A stretch of DNA of 64,000 nt from contig CANLMI010000005.1 of NCBI GenBank assembly GCA_947492375.1, positions 19,519-83,518 on the forward strand, given 5' to 3'. A program made the position numbers and the translations under genes. Each line of letters begins with the position of its first letter. Position 1 is the first letter of the stretch. The notes under the pieces are model-generated. The model made no database searches, was not told the DNA's origin, and saw only the letters and a list, made by a program, of their open reading frames with translations. Below are positions 53,311-62,081 of the stretch, in pieces. This DNA is from an uncultured Kordiimonas sp. GTDB lineage: Bacteria; Pseudomonadota; Alphaproteobacteria; Sphingomonadales; Kordiimonadaceae.

Positions 53311-53350
53311 CCCCGAACTGATTAAAGGTTTACCCTTTATTGGTTCGGGG
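53311..53350 (+). terminator. intrinsic terminator after the ParB-like gene
   Basis: CCCCGAAC (53311-53318) pairs with GTTCGGGG (53343-53350), with an inner AAAGG/CCCTTT stem, followed by GATTTTCTCTC. It lies 31 bp after the stop codon and may partly separate this gene from the downstream genes. Confidence 0.65.
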
Positions 53351-53414
53351 GATTTTCTCTCAAAACGTGCGATAGCAAAGCTGCAAACAAGGTTTTATTT
53401 CAAGCGAGACGATT

Positions 53415-53759
53415 ATGAGCCAAATCAACAGTGATATAAAAACCCGACTTTTCGAACTCAGAAAAAGCGGCAAAACCTACCGCATGATCGCTGATAAACT
53501 TGGTTTAACTGCCTCAAATGTAGCCTATCATTGTAACGCCCTCGGCATTAACACTCCCAAGAAAAAGCGAAATCAGGCAAATTATGCAAAAGGGACGCCC
53601 TTTTCCGATTCAGAAATCAAAACCGTTCAAACTCTCATGAATCAATCCCACAAACCATACGGGATTGCCCAGCATATGAACCGTCCTGTCTCAAGTGTCA
53701 CCTATTGGGTAAATCGCTTGAAAAAAAGGCCAAGTCACGAAACCTCAATTAGGACATAA
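53415..53759 (+). CDS. small protein with two helix-turn-helix motifs
   Basis: 114 residues. The first motif, LRKSGKTYRMIADKLGLTAS followed by NVAYHCNALG, and the second, TLMNQSHKPYGIAQHMNRPV followed by SSVTYWVNRLKKR, both have the spacing of helix-turn-helix units that read DNA, like short resolvase-type or sigma-like HTHs. A basic linker (TPKKKRNQ) joins them. No exact family recognised. A local regulator of the module is the simplest reading. Confidence 0.65.
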   Translation: MSQINSDIKTRLFELRKSGKTYRMIADKLGLTASNVAYHCNALGINTPKKKRNQANYAKGTPFSDSEIKTVQTLMNQSHKPYGIAQHMNRPVSSVTYWVNRLKKRPSHETSIRT

Positions 53760-53764
53760 ACCCC

Positions 53765-54064
53765 ATGACACACCTCAAAGCACCTCATATCGAACCCTCA
53801 ATCAACTGTTTCGCAGCAATTGTCAAAACACAGGACGATAATCAGGAATTTTATAAGGTTCATGCAACAACTCCTGAAGGAGCGGCTGATGTGGTTCAAT
53901 ATTGGTTACCAAACTGTTTTCTTATGATAATGCACCGAATAGACGACATGACTGACATCAATGGGTTGAACCTTTATGAAGACGGTACTCCGCCTTCACT
54001 GGCAGGACATGAGCAAGCAGCTAAGATTGTTTATATTAACCCAAAGTCAAATTCCAAGAGTTGA
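53765..54064 (+). CDS. hypothetical small soluble protein
   Basis: 99 residues, not recognised. It begins five bp after the HTH gene, with AGGA ten nt before the ATG, so the two are likely cotranscribed. The sequence alternates beta-strand-like and loop regions (INCFAAIVKTQDDNQEFYKV) and shows no membrane helix, signal peptide or metal motif. It may be a small plasmid DUF protein of the kind found in such modules. Confidence 0.5.
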   Translation: MTHLKAPHIEPSINCFAAIVKTQDDNQEFYKVHATTPEGAADVVQYWLPNCFLMIMHRIDDMTDINGLNLYEDGTPPSLAGHEQAAKIVYINPKSNSKS

Positions 54065-54174
54065 TTGATGAAATCTATCCCACTTGACGATGATAATTTT
54101 TATAAAAAATACTTTTCTAAAGTGCTATATATATTGATATAGGCCCGGTTGGTAATTCATTTGCGAGATAAACA

Positions 54175-54699
54175 ATGACTAAGTTCTTTTTTACATATTA
54201 TGATAATTCCGTAGAAGTTTATGACGCTGACATTTCAGGCGTGATTGAAGTTGTGGTTGCGACTGTATCAGAAGCAGATGTTGATGACTTTGAAGATCAA
54301 AACGAAAACCCGACATTAGATGATTGGTTAAACCTTGCAGGCGGCTATTTCATTGATGGAGATGAGGCTTTTGATAAGGTCATGAATGGCGCTGAATATC
54401 ACGGTTTAGAACTTAAAGGGCGTATTGCAATCGCCAATGCCGACCCTGAATATCTTGAAACAAAAAAAGACTTCACAGCCCTTATGGTGGCTGAATGCTG
54501 GGTGTGTTATCGAGACAAAAATAACAGCGTTTATTTTGAAAAAGATGAAATAAAAGTTCGTCTGTCGGATCATGCTTTAGGTGAAGAAAAATTTAGTGGC
54601 CGGAAGCAAACTGGCGGTGTGCATATCGATTTGGTTTGGAACTGCGAAAGCGCAGAGGAATTGCTTGAAAACTTAACGGACCAGGTGGCAGAATATTAA
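54175..54699 (+). CDS. acidic hypothetical protein
   Basis: 174 residues with a large excess of Asp and Glu (for example EADVDDFEDQNENPTLDDW and a final CESAEELLENLTDQ). No signal peptide or membrane segment. Strong acidity and plasmid location are shared with antirestriction DNA mimics, but the sequence does not match ArdA, ArdB or Ocr motifs known to me, so this stays a hint only. The stop overlaps the next ATG by one base (TAATG), so the two are coupled. Confidence 0.55.
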   Translation: MTKFFFTYYDNSVEVYDADISGVIEVVVATVSEADVDDFEDQNENPTLDDWLNLAGGYFIDGDEAFDKVMNGAEYHGLELKGRIAIANADPEYLETKKDFTALMVAECWVCYRDKNNSVYFEKDEIKVRLSDHALGEEKFSGRKQTGGVHIDLVWNCESAEELLENLTDQVAEY

Positions 54700-55232
54700 T
54701 GACTGATGCAAGACAAAAAATATGGACAGTTCTTTACGAACACAGGATTGAATTGACCGCCCAAGAAATAGCTGATTTAGCAGCAGTAGAAAACATTCAA
54801 ACCGTCGAGCGATATTTATCTGCGCTTAAAAAGGCAGATTATTTAGAGCATAAAAATAAACGCTGGCGATTGGTAAGGGATACAGGGCCATTGGCTGTAC
54901 ATGTCAATTCCCTTGGCAAATATAGAGACCCAAACCTTAACCCACCAATGAAAGGCAGTGAGCTAAAAATAATTCGTGAGCGTACAGGATTGTCGCTTAA
55001 TGCTTTTGGTGTAAAGGTTTTAGGTTCAACTGGATACTCCACGCGATTGCGCGACATGGAAAACGGCACAAAACCCGTAGGTCGTGAAGTTGAAAAAAAG
55101 GCCAGAGAATTTGACCAGAATTCCTATGATCAAATGCGAGAGCATCGTGATGAGCAGCAGGAAACGCTCGATAATTTACAAGAACATAGTATGAATGAAT
55201 TTATCAAGAACCACTTATTTCCAAAATACTAA
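54699..55232 (+). CDS. winged-helix plus XRE-like DNA-binding protein
   Basis: 177 residues. Residues 5-60 look like a winged helix (IELTAQEIADLAAVENIQTV, then YLSALKKADYLEHKNKRW); residues 85-130 look like a Cro/C1-type HTH (LKIIRERTGLSLNAFGVKVL). A Glu/Gln-rich helix follows (MREHRDEQQETLDN). Two DNA-binding motifs and translational coupling to the acidic protein suggest a regulator with its partner. Function unknown. Confidence 0.65.
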   Translation: MTDARQKIWTVLYEHRIELTAQEIADLAAVENIQTVERYLSALKKADYLEHKNKRWRLVRDTGPLAVHVNSLGKYRDPNLNPPMKGSELKIIRERTGLSLNAFGVKVLGSTGYSTRLRDMENGTKPVGREVEKKAREFDQNSYDQMREHRDEQQETLDNLQEHSMNEFIKNHLFPKY

Positions 55233-55393
55233 TAATTACTGAGAGGTGGGATATACCTTTAGCGCCAAAACAAACAAACCCTAATCACTTTTTCGTATCT
55301 GAACAACTTTAAGGTCAATCGTTTTCAAGGTATTGAATGCTGTATACCCAACAAATATTATAACGACGGGATATTTAACATTATAGTGCAGAA

Positions 55394-56524
55394 TTAGGAA
55401 TTACCACATTTTGCATTTTCATGAACCAGAACTGGCCCGTTGGTGATCAATCCAGGAACGGGAAACGCCAAAGTAAAACTCAAACCCTCTATTCCCAAAC
55501 GTCTAATTTCAAAATGACCCGCATGAGACAACATAATTCGGCGAGCATGCTTGAGGCCTCGATCATCTTCATATAAGAGCTTATCGTTAATCGCACCCTT
55601 GTTTTCAATATGGATAATATGGTTATGCTCGTCTTCGCTCGCCCATATTTTGACCTCAGAATCCTCCATATGATTATAGGTGAATATATAATTCAAAATA
55701 TTGATCATGGCGATTTCAAGCAAGGATAAATGGCCACAAATCGTAACATCATTATCAAAGTCCAAACAAATACGGGTTCGCCACCCCTGCTGGAAAGGAA
55801 AACTATCCATCAAGTGCGTTATTAAGTCATTAAAACTGATATCGGAAAAAAAGGTCTGCATCTGACGCTGTAGACCAAAGGATGACAAATGTTCATTGAC
55901 AATCTTGATACGTGACAAAAACAAGTCAAAATGAGATTTTGCCTTGGATAAATCTTCTAAATAAGGAAGCGGTGCTTTCTTGCTATCAGCAGCCCTTGAT
56001 ATAATATCATCGAGGATCTTATTGGTGGCCTTCAGCCCCAAAACCGGAGGTTCCAATTCACTCGCAATCTTCAACTTCATAAGATTAATAATATGCGATT
56101 CAGTAAAACTATTTTCTTTTTGAGTGACAATAGAGCTTGAGACTTCAAGGGCCTCGCTCACATGTTTCACAAAATAATCGGTATTTACCGGCTTTGGGAT
56201 TACCCGGGTTATATTGGCCTCATTCACCAAGGAAGCAAAATTCTCAAGATCAGAACCGCCAGATACACATATGCGGGCTACATGCGAATATTCTTCATGA
56301 ACCTTTACCAACAGGTTCGAACCGTCCTTCAGGGTCGCTTTATCATCTGCGATGATGGCGCTTACCTTTGGTTTAAGTTCTCTCAAGTGATTAAGTGCCG
56401 CTTCGCCGTTCACTGCCTGTAAAATGCGAACATGGCTCCCCAGCCCTTCTTTTAATAATTCCTCGAAATCGTAAAACGGGTCCACTAAAATAATGGATAC
56501 TATAGACGTTACACCTTCGAACAC
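55394..56524 (-). CDS. receiver-domain protein with degenerate histidine-kinase ATPase
   Basis: 376 residues from a GTG start with GGGGG upstream. Residues 1-130 are a CheY-like receiver: IILVDPFYDF, acidic ADDKATLKDGSNLL near the phosphorylation site, RICVSGGSD and the conserved Lys in RVIPKPVN. Residues 150-360 resemble a DHp-less kinase ATPase: ILNYIFTYN in place of the N-box and DDRGLKHARRIMLSHAGHFE at the G2 end, with G1 largely lost. It may be a response regulator with a regulatory ATPase-like domain, and could answer the orphan kinase at 45518. Confidence 0.65.
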   Translation of the reverse strand: MFEGVTSIVSIILVDPFYDFEELLKEGLGSHVRILQAVNGEAALNHLRELKPKVSAIIADDKATLKDGSNLLVKVHEEYSHVARICVSGGSDLENFASLVNEANITRVIPKPVNTDYFVKHVSEALEVSSSIVTQKENSFTESHIINLMKLKIASELEPPVLGLKATNKILDDIISRAADSKKAPLPYLEDLSKAKSHFDLFLSRIKIVNEHLSSFGLQRQMQTFFSDISFNDLITHLMDSFPFQQGWRTRICLDFDNDVTICGHLSLLEIAMINILNYIFTYNHMEDSEVKIWASEDEHNHIIHIENKGAINDKLLYEDDRGLKHARRIMLSHAGHFEIRRLGIEGLSFTLAFPVPGLITNGPVLVHENAKCGNS

Positions 56525-56724
56525 ACAAAACCCCCAATATACTTTTTACGCACAATAAACTCTGGTTATAAAAATATGGCAAAATTTAGCCGATTCTGTG
56601 CTTTTTCTCAAACATATCGAGCGATTTTTGTATATATTCTCCTATAAGTCGTAATAATCCGATTTTGAATTTTATTCTTAAGATTTATGAATATTATCGA
56701 ATCACTTTAAGCCTCTTAAGAAAC

Positions 56725-58047
56725 TTATCGTTCCATCAAGTCAAGAAGCGTCTCCGTAACCTTGCGGCCTGCAATTGTTCGATCACTCTTCAATTCTCCA
56801 CCATCCATTTCAATAAGATCACCAATATGGCGCATTCGTGAATGGGTAACATCTTTACTCGCAAAATAATCCGGTCGGTCAAGGCCCATACACTCAATAA
56901 CAAAACAATAAGTGCGCTCCCCGCCCGTTGCTTCAATCACCATATCAGGTAAACAAGCCCCTTCAGGGGTCAGGATATCAAAAAGCGGTTTGGTGAGGGA
57001 CCAGGTATAATCAGGATATTCACTTGAAGCCCGCTCCAGTGTAAATTTAAGCGTTGCCCACGCTTCGCGCTCCAAATCACTATCAACCGGCACAAACTCC
57101 TTGCGAGAGACAACAGGCTCCAAAACGGCCCTCTGAATATCGATCATGCCAGTCTGTGCGTCTTTTCCAGTAACACCAAAGAAAAGATAAGGACCCTGAA
57201 CAATTGTACCATGAATTTTGGGGGCGACGGGGTCGAAATCCAGATCAATAACTTTTTGTGGCTTCCCCGGAAGTTTGGCAAGAAAAACGGTACGCTTTTC
57301 TATCCGCTCCGCCTGAAAACAAAAGAAGGATTGAGCCATGCTCCCCTTTGGCCATTCATTGAATTTCTGACGAAGCTCCTTAAAAAAATACGGTGTTCCA
57401 TAGCTCGGTGCAAACGTATGGAGATAGTCTTTCAAGCTAAACCCCTTTGAAATCTCAAACTTGGCTGAAGCCTGTTTGAGTTTTCTATAGGATACAGTTG
57501 TCGGATTAACATTTTCATCCTGATCGTATCTCTCACTATAAGGTACACAGCTATTTAATCCGGCCTCGACCAGAAGCGAACGCAAAACCCGTGTGACCCG
57601 CGGAATGCTTTTCCGGCGGGTCACGCTTCCTGCTCTCTGGTATCCCGGTGCAACACCAGGTTTGTTGTCACCTGATGGCTTCAAAATGGCACAAAACCCG
57701 TCAACAGGCGTGGTTTGCGGGGTTGCCCAATAAGCCATAGCGTCGCGGTTGCGACGACTATATACACACGTATCGCTATGGGACGGCCTCCCTTCACCCA
57801 AAAGGGACCTCCAACCCACAGTCCCGCTGCCATATACGACCCCTGCTAGAAGCGGTTGTTTTGAAGACTCTCTACAATCGCACTCAAGCCAAAATCCCCG
57901 ATTGCGAGCATGTTCAATAACCCTCTGCGCAAGAGCATCCTGATTTGTATCCGCTACCCCCAGTTCAAGGGAATTTAAAGCCGTCATTTGATCCGCACTC
58001 AGTGGATCACCAACAGGCTTTAATGTTCTTTTGTCTACTAGACGCAC
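56725..58047 (-). CDS. hypothetical protein with PD-(D/E)XK-like end
   Basis: 440 residues from a GTG with GGAG seven nt upstream. Not recognised as a named family. The C-terminal part ACLPDMVIEATGGERTYCFV followed by IECMGLDRPDY has the spacing of a PD-(D/E)XK nuclease core, with Asp and Glu in place but Cys/Met where Lys is usual. Cysteines near residues 76-78 (LECDCRESS) and 113 may bind a metal. Such large proteins occur near ParB/MoxR genes on alphaproteobacterial plasmids. Nuclease activity is not shown. Confidence 0.6.
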   Translation of the reverse strand: MRLVDKRTLKPVGDPLSADQMTALNSLELGVADTNQDALAQRVIEHARNRGFWLECDCRESSKQPLLAGVVYGSGTVGWRSLLGEGRPSHSDTCVYSRRNRDAMAYWATPQTTPVDGFCAILKPSGDNKPGVAPGYQRAGSVTRRKSIPRVTRVLRSLLVEAGLNSCVPYSERYDQDENVNPTTVSYRKLKQASAKFEISKGFSLKDYLHTFAPSYGTPYFFKELRQKFNEWPKGSMAQSFFCFQAERIEKRTVFLAKLPGKPQKVIDLDFDPVAPKIHGTIVQGPYLFFGVTGKDAQTGMIDIQRAVLEPVVSRKEFVPVDSDLEREAWATLKFTLERASSEYPDYTWSLTKPLFDILTPEGACLPDMVIEATGGERTYCFVIECMGLDRPDYFASKDVTHSRMRHIGDLIEMDGGELKSDRTIAGRKVTETLLDLMER

Positions 58048-58210
58048 TGAAAAGCTCCAGAGAATACAGCATAAGACCTTATCCTACCACATGTCGCCGC
58101 TGCCTGAAGAAAACCCTGAAAAAAATTCCGGTCCCCGCTTCGCCGAGTTTCCTCCTCTGCCAGTCTGAGCCGTAAACACCCCGCCTTTGCCACCTCTGAG
58201 CCAAAAGAAA

Positions 58211-58254
58211 AGCCTTTTTTTTCCGGGTGCTCTTGCACCCATGAAAGAAAAGAA
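58211..58254 (+). promoter_or_regulatory. repeated GGGTGC hairpin motif, copy 1
   Basis: GGGTGC (58225-58230), loop TCTT, GCACCC (58235-58240), then ATGAAAGAAAAG, with a pyrimidine run before the stem. The whole 44-bp unit recurs at 60141-60184 ahead of the MoxR gene. Here it is in the 328-bp leader between the divergent gene at 58047 and the GHKL ATPase start at 58376. A 12-codon ORF begins at the ATG (58241). Confidence 0.55.
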
Positions 58255-58375
58255 AACGCATGCAGATCACTGCATATAAAGCCCAAACACAAGCTTTAGC
58301 GCTTTCGTGCAACCTTTCATACACAGGCACAGCAGCATCAAACTTCTGTCAAAACCCTTTCTCAAAGGACAAACC

Positions 58376-60046
58376 ATGCAAAACCAAAAAGAAATCTACG
58401 CCAAATTAAATAATGACATTCTCAGCCGGACACCCCGATTATTCGATGCAAGCCTATCCAGTATTCTCCATGAATTAATCCAGAATGCACGAAGAGCTGG
58501 TGCGACCCAGATCGAAATCAACGAAACACAAAACCCAGAAGGCGCGACTATAACACTCAGTGATAATGGTAAAGGGATTGAGAATATGGAAAATATGCTC
58601 GACCTCGGCGGTAGTCACTGGAATAAAGATATCGCAGCCTCAGAAGATCCGGCAGGAATGGGAATATTCTCTCTGGCCTCCAGAGGTGCAACAATCCGTT
58701 CCCTGACCAAAACAGGACCGAAACGCCTTACAATCCCCAAAACAGCGTTCACTGGTGAAACTCCCGCCTATATCGAAGACGACCCAACAATCAAATGTGG
58801 CACATCCGTCACATTCAATTGCAAACCAACCGATCAATTGAGTTTCTCGGCACTCTCGGTTTCAATCTATGCTCCCATACCTGTCAAAATTAATGATGCC
58901 CCTGTTGAGCCGCGGGATTTCTTGGAAAACTGCAAATTGACCACAGACTGGAAAGGGCTTCGAATAGGCATTATCTATAATGTTAGCCACAGTTCCCAAT
59001 ATAATATTAATTTTCATGGTCTAAGACTTAATGCAAGGCTGCCCCGGCTCATTGATAGCAATGGCAAAAAATTCGATATCCTGATTGATGTCAAAAAGTG
59101 TCCGGACTTGAAACTTATGCTCCCGGCACGAGGCGCAGTTGTCGAGGATGAGTTTTATCATTCGCTTTATGAAGAATGTGAAAAATGTCTTTTCAGAGCA
59201 AATCAAAAACAAACCTCCCATCATTTAAATTTTAAAGATTACGAACGCGCCAAATCGCTAGGTATCAGCTTACCGGAAGCAGAAGCGAGCCTCTCCCCTT
59301 GGGTCATATCCGAGGCAAATGATCGATATGTATGTGTACAAGACCCAGGACCAGTATCCAAAACAAGCATAATTTTCGACAATGCTGATTATGCAGCAGA
59401 CAATCTCGCCTTTGACCGCGCAATCAATCAACACGGGAAACCCTTGAATTTAGTCAAGTCTAGGCCCGGTTATGAAGGCTATTCCTGGTATGATCAGCTA
59501 GATCGCTTGTCCCTAATGGGTTTCGAAATTCAATTCAATAATGAAAAATCAGATCAAGAGCCAAAGCTGTTTGAAACAATAGAGATGATAGCAAATTCCA
59601 ACCCTGAAGACCAAACGGTAACGTCCCTCAGCGTAAAAGCCAAAATAACTCGGGGGCTGTCCGGTGATCGTGAAATACTGACATTCCCCATAAAGTATTT
59701 ATGGGTCGGTGAAGAAAACAGTTTTTTTAACAGCGGAGATTTCACACTCCTGACAACACCTACCTATGCGGTAAATTTCAATGAATTGGAAAATGATGTC
59801 ACCGCTTCTTTCTTCTCAGAATCTGATGACATCGAAGCCTTATCATCAGATAAACAACTGGAACAGTTTCTGGATGAAGCTGAAGACTTTCTTCGAAGCT
59901 ATTTCAATGGTCATGATGACATGTATCAAAACCATATTAAACGGTTTTTGACCCGTAATTTATGGCATCTCGCGCCTAAAGGCTATGCGCTCAATCTCAC
60001 TCTAACTGAAACAGGCGTTTCGGGCCTGTCACTGGAGCAAAAATAA
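58376..60046 (+). CDS. GHKL (Hsp90-like) ATPase
   Basis: 556 residues from the ATG at 58376, which has AAGGA about seven nt upstream; a start at 58307 lacks one. The ATP-binding fold is plain: N-box ILHELIQNARRAGATQIEIN (residues 30-49), G1 SDNGKGIENM (62-71), and G2 DPAGMGIFSLASRG (91-104). The remaining 400 residues have no recognised domain. Stand-alone GHKL ATPases of this type occur in DNA-repair (MutL), chaperone and defence proteins. Next to MoxR/VWA genes, a remodelling role is likely; partner unknown. Confidence 0.78.
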   Translation: MQNQKEIYAKLNNDILSRTPRLFDASLSSILHELIQNARRAGATQIEINETQNPEGATITLSDNGKGIENMENMLDLGGSHWNKDIAASEDPAGMGIFSLASRGATIRSLTKTGPKRLTIPKTAFTGETPAYIEDDPTIKCGTSVTFNCKPTDQLSFSALSVSIYAPIPVKINDAPVEPRDFLENCKLTTDWKGLRIGIIYNVSHSSQYNINFHGLRLNARLPRLIDSNGKKFDILIDVKKCPDLKLMLPARGAVVEDEFYHSLYEECEKCLFRANQKQTSHHLNFKDYERAKSLGISLPEAEASLSPWVISEANDRYVCVQDPGPVSKTSIIFDNADYAADNLAFDRAINQHGKPLNLVKSRPGYEGYSWYDQLDRLSLMGFEIQFNNEKSDQEPKLFETIEMIANSNPEDQTVTSLSVKAKITRGLSGDREILTFPIKYLWVGEENSFFNSGDFTLLTTPTYAVNFNELENDVTASFFSESDDIEALSSDKQLEQFLDEAEDFLRSYFNGHDDMYQNHIKRFLTRNLWHLAPKGYALNLTLTETGVSGLSLEQK

Positions 60047-60140
60047 ACCAGCATATAGGCTAATGAACCGTGGCCCTTCGTTCTGCCGACCAGCCCTTAC
60101 GGGTCAATATTGAGCAGGCCTTAACCGTCAAGCCTAAAGG

Positions 60141-60189
60141 AAAGGCTTTCTTTTTTTGGGTGCTTTTGCACCCATGAAAGGAAAGAAGA
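60141..60189 (+). promoter_or_regulatory. repeated GGGTGC hairpin motif, copy 2
   Basis: GGGTGC (60158-60163), loop TTTT, GCACCC (60168-60173), ATGAAAGGAAAGAAG, then the MoxR ATG at 60190. The purine run 60177-60188 is the ribosome binding site, and the pyrimidine run 60146-60157 on the other side of the stem could pair with it, so the hairpin may hide the site and control translation. Confidence 0.55.
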
Positions 60190-61179
60190 ATGAAACCGAA
60201 CCACGCTTCAAAAGCCCTCGCAACTCTGATCAACTGCCGGCAACCAGCCTTCCTCATCGGCGCCCCCGGTATTGGTAAATCAGATATTGTCAAAAATTTT
60301 GCCGCTGAGAATGATTTCGAAATCATTGACTTGCGCTGCGTCCTGTTGGACCCAGTAGATCTCAGAGGCTTGCCCTTTCCGGAAAAAACCGAAACAACTT
60401 CAACAACAACATGGTTGCCGCCTGACTTTCTGCCAACAGAGGGCCGCGGAATTCTGTTTCTTGATGAATTGCCTTCAGCAACCCGACTTGTTCAAAGTGC
60501 TTGCCTCCAACTCGTCCTTGACCGACAACTCGGAGATTATCATCTGCCAGATGGATGGCATGTGGTAGCTGCCGGAAACCGGGATATTGATAAAGCAGGA
60601 ACATCAGGTCTGATCACACCTTTGATCGACAGATTTACAATTCTTCAGGTTACCACCAACTTGGAAGACTGGTGCATTTGGGCTTTCGACAATAACGTGC
60701 CCGCACCTATAATCGCTTTCCTGCGCTTCCGGCCGGAATTGCTTCATGAAGAGCCAACTCGTGACAGCAAAAATTTTGCCACTCCCCGCTCATGGGCAAA
60801 CCTCGGTAAAATTTTCAATACAAACCCAGATGACAGTATAGACCACGAGCTTTACGCAGGGACGGTCGGAACCAGTGCTGCAAGCGAATTTATGGCCTTT
60901 CTAAGTATGTATCGCTCCCTTCCAAACATTGACGCCATTATGATCAATCCAAAAACGGAACCCGTGCCTGAAGAACCTTGTGTGCTCTATGCCATTATTA
61001 CGTCACTGGCAATGAGGGCCAATTCTTCAAATATCGATCAGATTATCGACTATGCAGAACGATTGCCCGAGGAGTTTAACGTTTGCCTCATCAAAGACTG
61101 TCACCGCAGAGTTCCCGAAATCACCCACTCGCAGGCCTTCATCCGCTGGGCGTCCACTCACCAGCAATCGCTACTTTAA
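60190..61179 (+). CDS. MoxR-family AAA+ ATPase
   Basis: 329 residues. Walker A is GAPGIGKS (residues 24-31), Walker B GILFLDEL, with sensor-1 region VVAAGNRDIDKAG and the RFTILQVTT block. MoxR ATPases work with von Willebrand A (VWA) proteins to remodel protein complexes or load metals; here a VWA-metallopeptidase is two genes downstream. AGGA six nt before the ATG is within a hairpin-flanked purine run. The next gene begins 11 bp after the stop, after an AAGGAG site. Confidence 0.9.
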   Translation: MKPNHASKALATLINCRQPAFLIGAPGIGKSDIVKNFAAENDFEIIDLRCVLLDPVDLRGLPFPEKTETTSTTTWLPPDFLPTEGRGILFLDELPSATRLVQSACLQLVLDRQLGDYHLPDGWHVVAAGNRDIDKAGTSGLITPLIDRFTILQVTTNLEDWCIWAFDNNVPAPIIAFLRFRPELLHEEPTRDSKNFATPRSWANLGKIFNTNPDDSIDHELYAGTVGTSAASEFMAFLSMYRSLPNIDAIMINPKTEPVPEEPCVLYAIITSLAMRANSSNIDQIIDYAERLPEEFNVCLIKDCHRRVPEITHSQAFIRWASTHQQSLL

Positions 61180-61190
61180 GGAGCAATGAC

Positions 61191-62081
61191 ATGCAAAAAA
61201 TACATGAAATCGCTATGCTTGCATCCGTCACCATAAGCTGCTGGACTGCAAGAAAACACGACAAAGCTGCTTCACACCTAGTCGCTTTTGAAAATGAAGC
61301 AACCGATCAGGCTGGCCGCTATAATAAAGTACTTATTTCCAAAACTGCGCTCAAAGCAATCAATCAAACAGTCAATAAAACCCGCTCAACCCATTATGAG
61401 CAAACATTACCTTGGACCGACGATGGTTGGCGTATTCTGACCGCAGCTAACTATTTTAATTATATGCGTGAAATGGCCAGTCTCAAACGTGCGTTTGAAG
61501 GCCGGGTTATTGATTTTCTAGACAACTATAATCAGGCGAAAGAAGAAGCGCGTCTGGATCTCGGTAAACTTTTCAACGAAGATGATTATCCGAGCGAAAA
61601 AGCCCTTCGGAAAAAATTTGAAATTGATATTAAAATCAACCCGCTTCCCAAAGGTAATGATTTTCGGGTCGATTTGAATGAAGCCCAGGTCGCTTCTATC
61701 CAGACAAAAATCGAAGAAAGGCTGAAAGAAGGCCAACGGATTGCCATGCAAGATATATGGCTTCGGATACATAAAGCCGTTACAGCCATGCGTGACCGTC
61801 TAGAAAATTACCGTTATGACCCTGAAGCAGGCAAAATGATCGGCTATTTCCGAGATACGCTTGTCACAAATATCATTGATATCGTTGATCTCATGCCACG
61901 CCTCAATATCGCGAGCGACCCCAAGCTTGATGAAATGTGCGCACGTCTCAAAAATGATCTCTGTAATGATACAGCACAAAGCCTCAGAGAAGATTCCCAG
62001 CTCCGGGAAACGACCAAACAAAAAGCCGAAGATATTTTAAATTCTATGGCTGCCTATATCGGGGAGGCAAACAATGAATGA
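61191..62081 (+). CDS. unknown protein between MoxR and VWA genes
   Basis: 296 residues from the ATG at 61191 (AAGGAG eight nt upstream); a longer ORF that starts inside the MoxR gene is rejected. Mostly helical and charged, for example YPSEKALRKKFEIDIKINPL and VASIQTKIEERLKEGQR. No membrane helix. It overlaps the VWA gene by eight nt. Conserved position between MoxR and VWA genes suggests a third subunit or adaptor; no family is recognised. Confidence 0.65.
   Translation: MQKIHEIAMLASVTISCWTARKHDKAASHLVAFENEATDQAGRYNKVLISKTALKAINQTVNKTRSTHYEQTLPWTDDGWRILTAANYFNYMREMASLKRAFEGRVIDFLDNYNQAKEEARLDLGKLFNEDDYPSEKALRKKFEIDIKINPLPKGNDFRVDLNEAQVASIQTKIEERLKEGQRIAMQDIWLRIHKAVTAMRDRLENYRYDPEAGKMIGYFRDTLVTNIIDIVDLMPRLNIASDPKLDEMCARLKNDLCNDTAQSLREDSQLRETTKQKAEDILNSMAAYIGEANNE

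Noticed and set aside
58038..58330. minus-strand ORFs similar to one at 60060-60326
   Set aside because: Their shared protein segment comes from the repeated hairpin motif read backwards, not from a conserved gene.
61083..61190. longer start for the gene between MoxR and VWA
   Set aside because: It overlaps the MoxR gene by about 97 bp in another frame, and AAGGAG marks the ATG at 61191.
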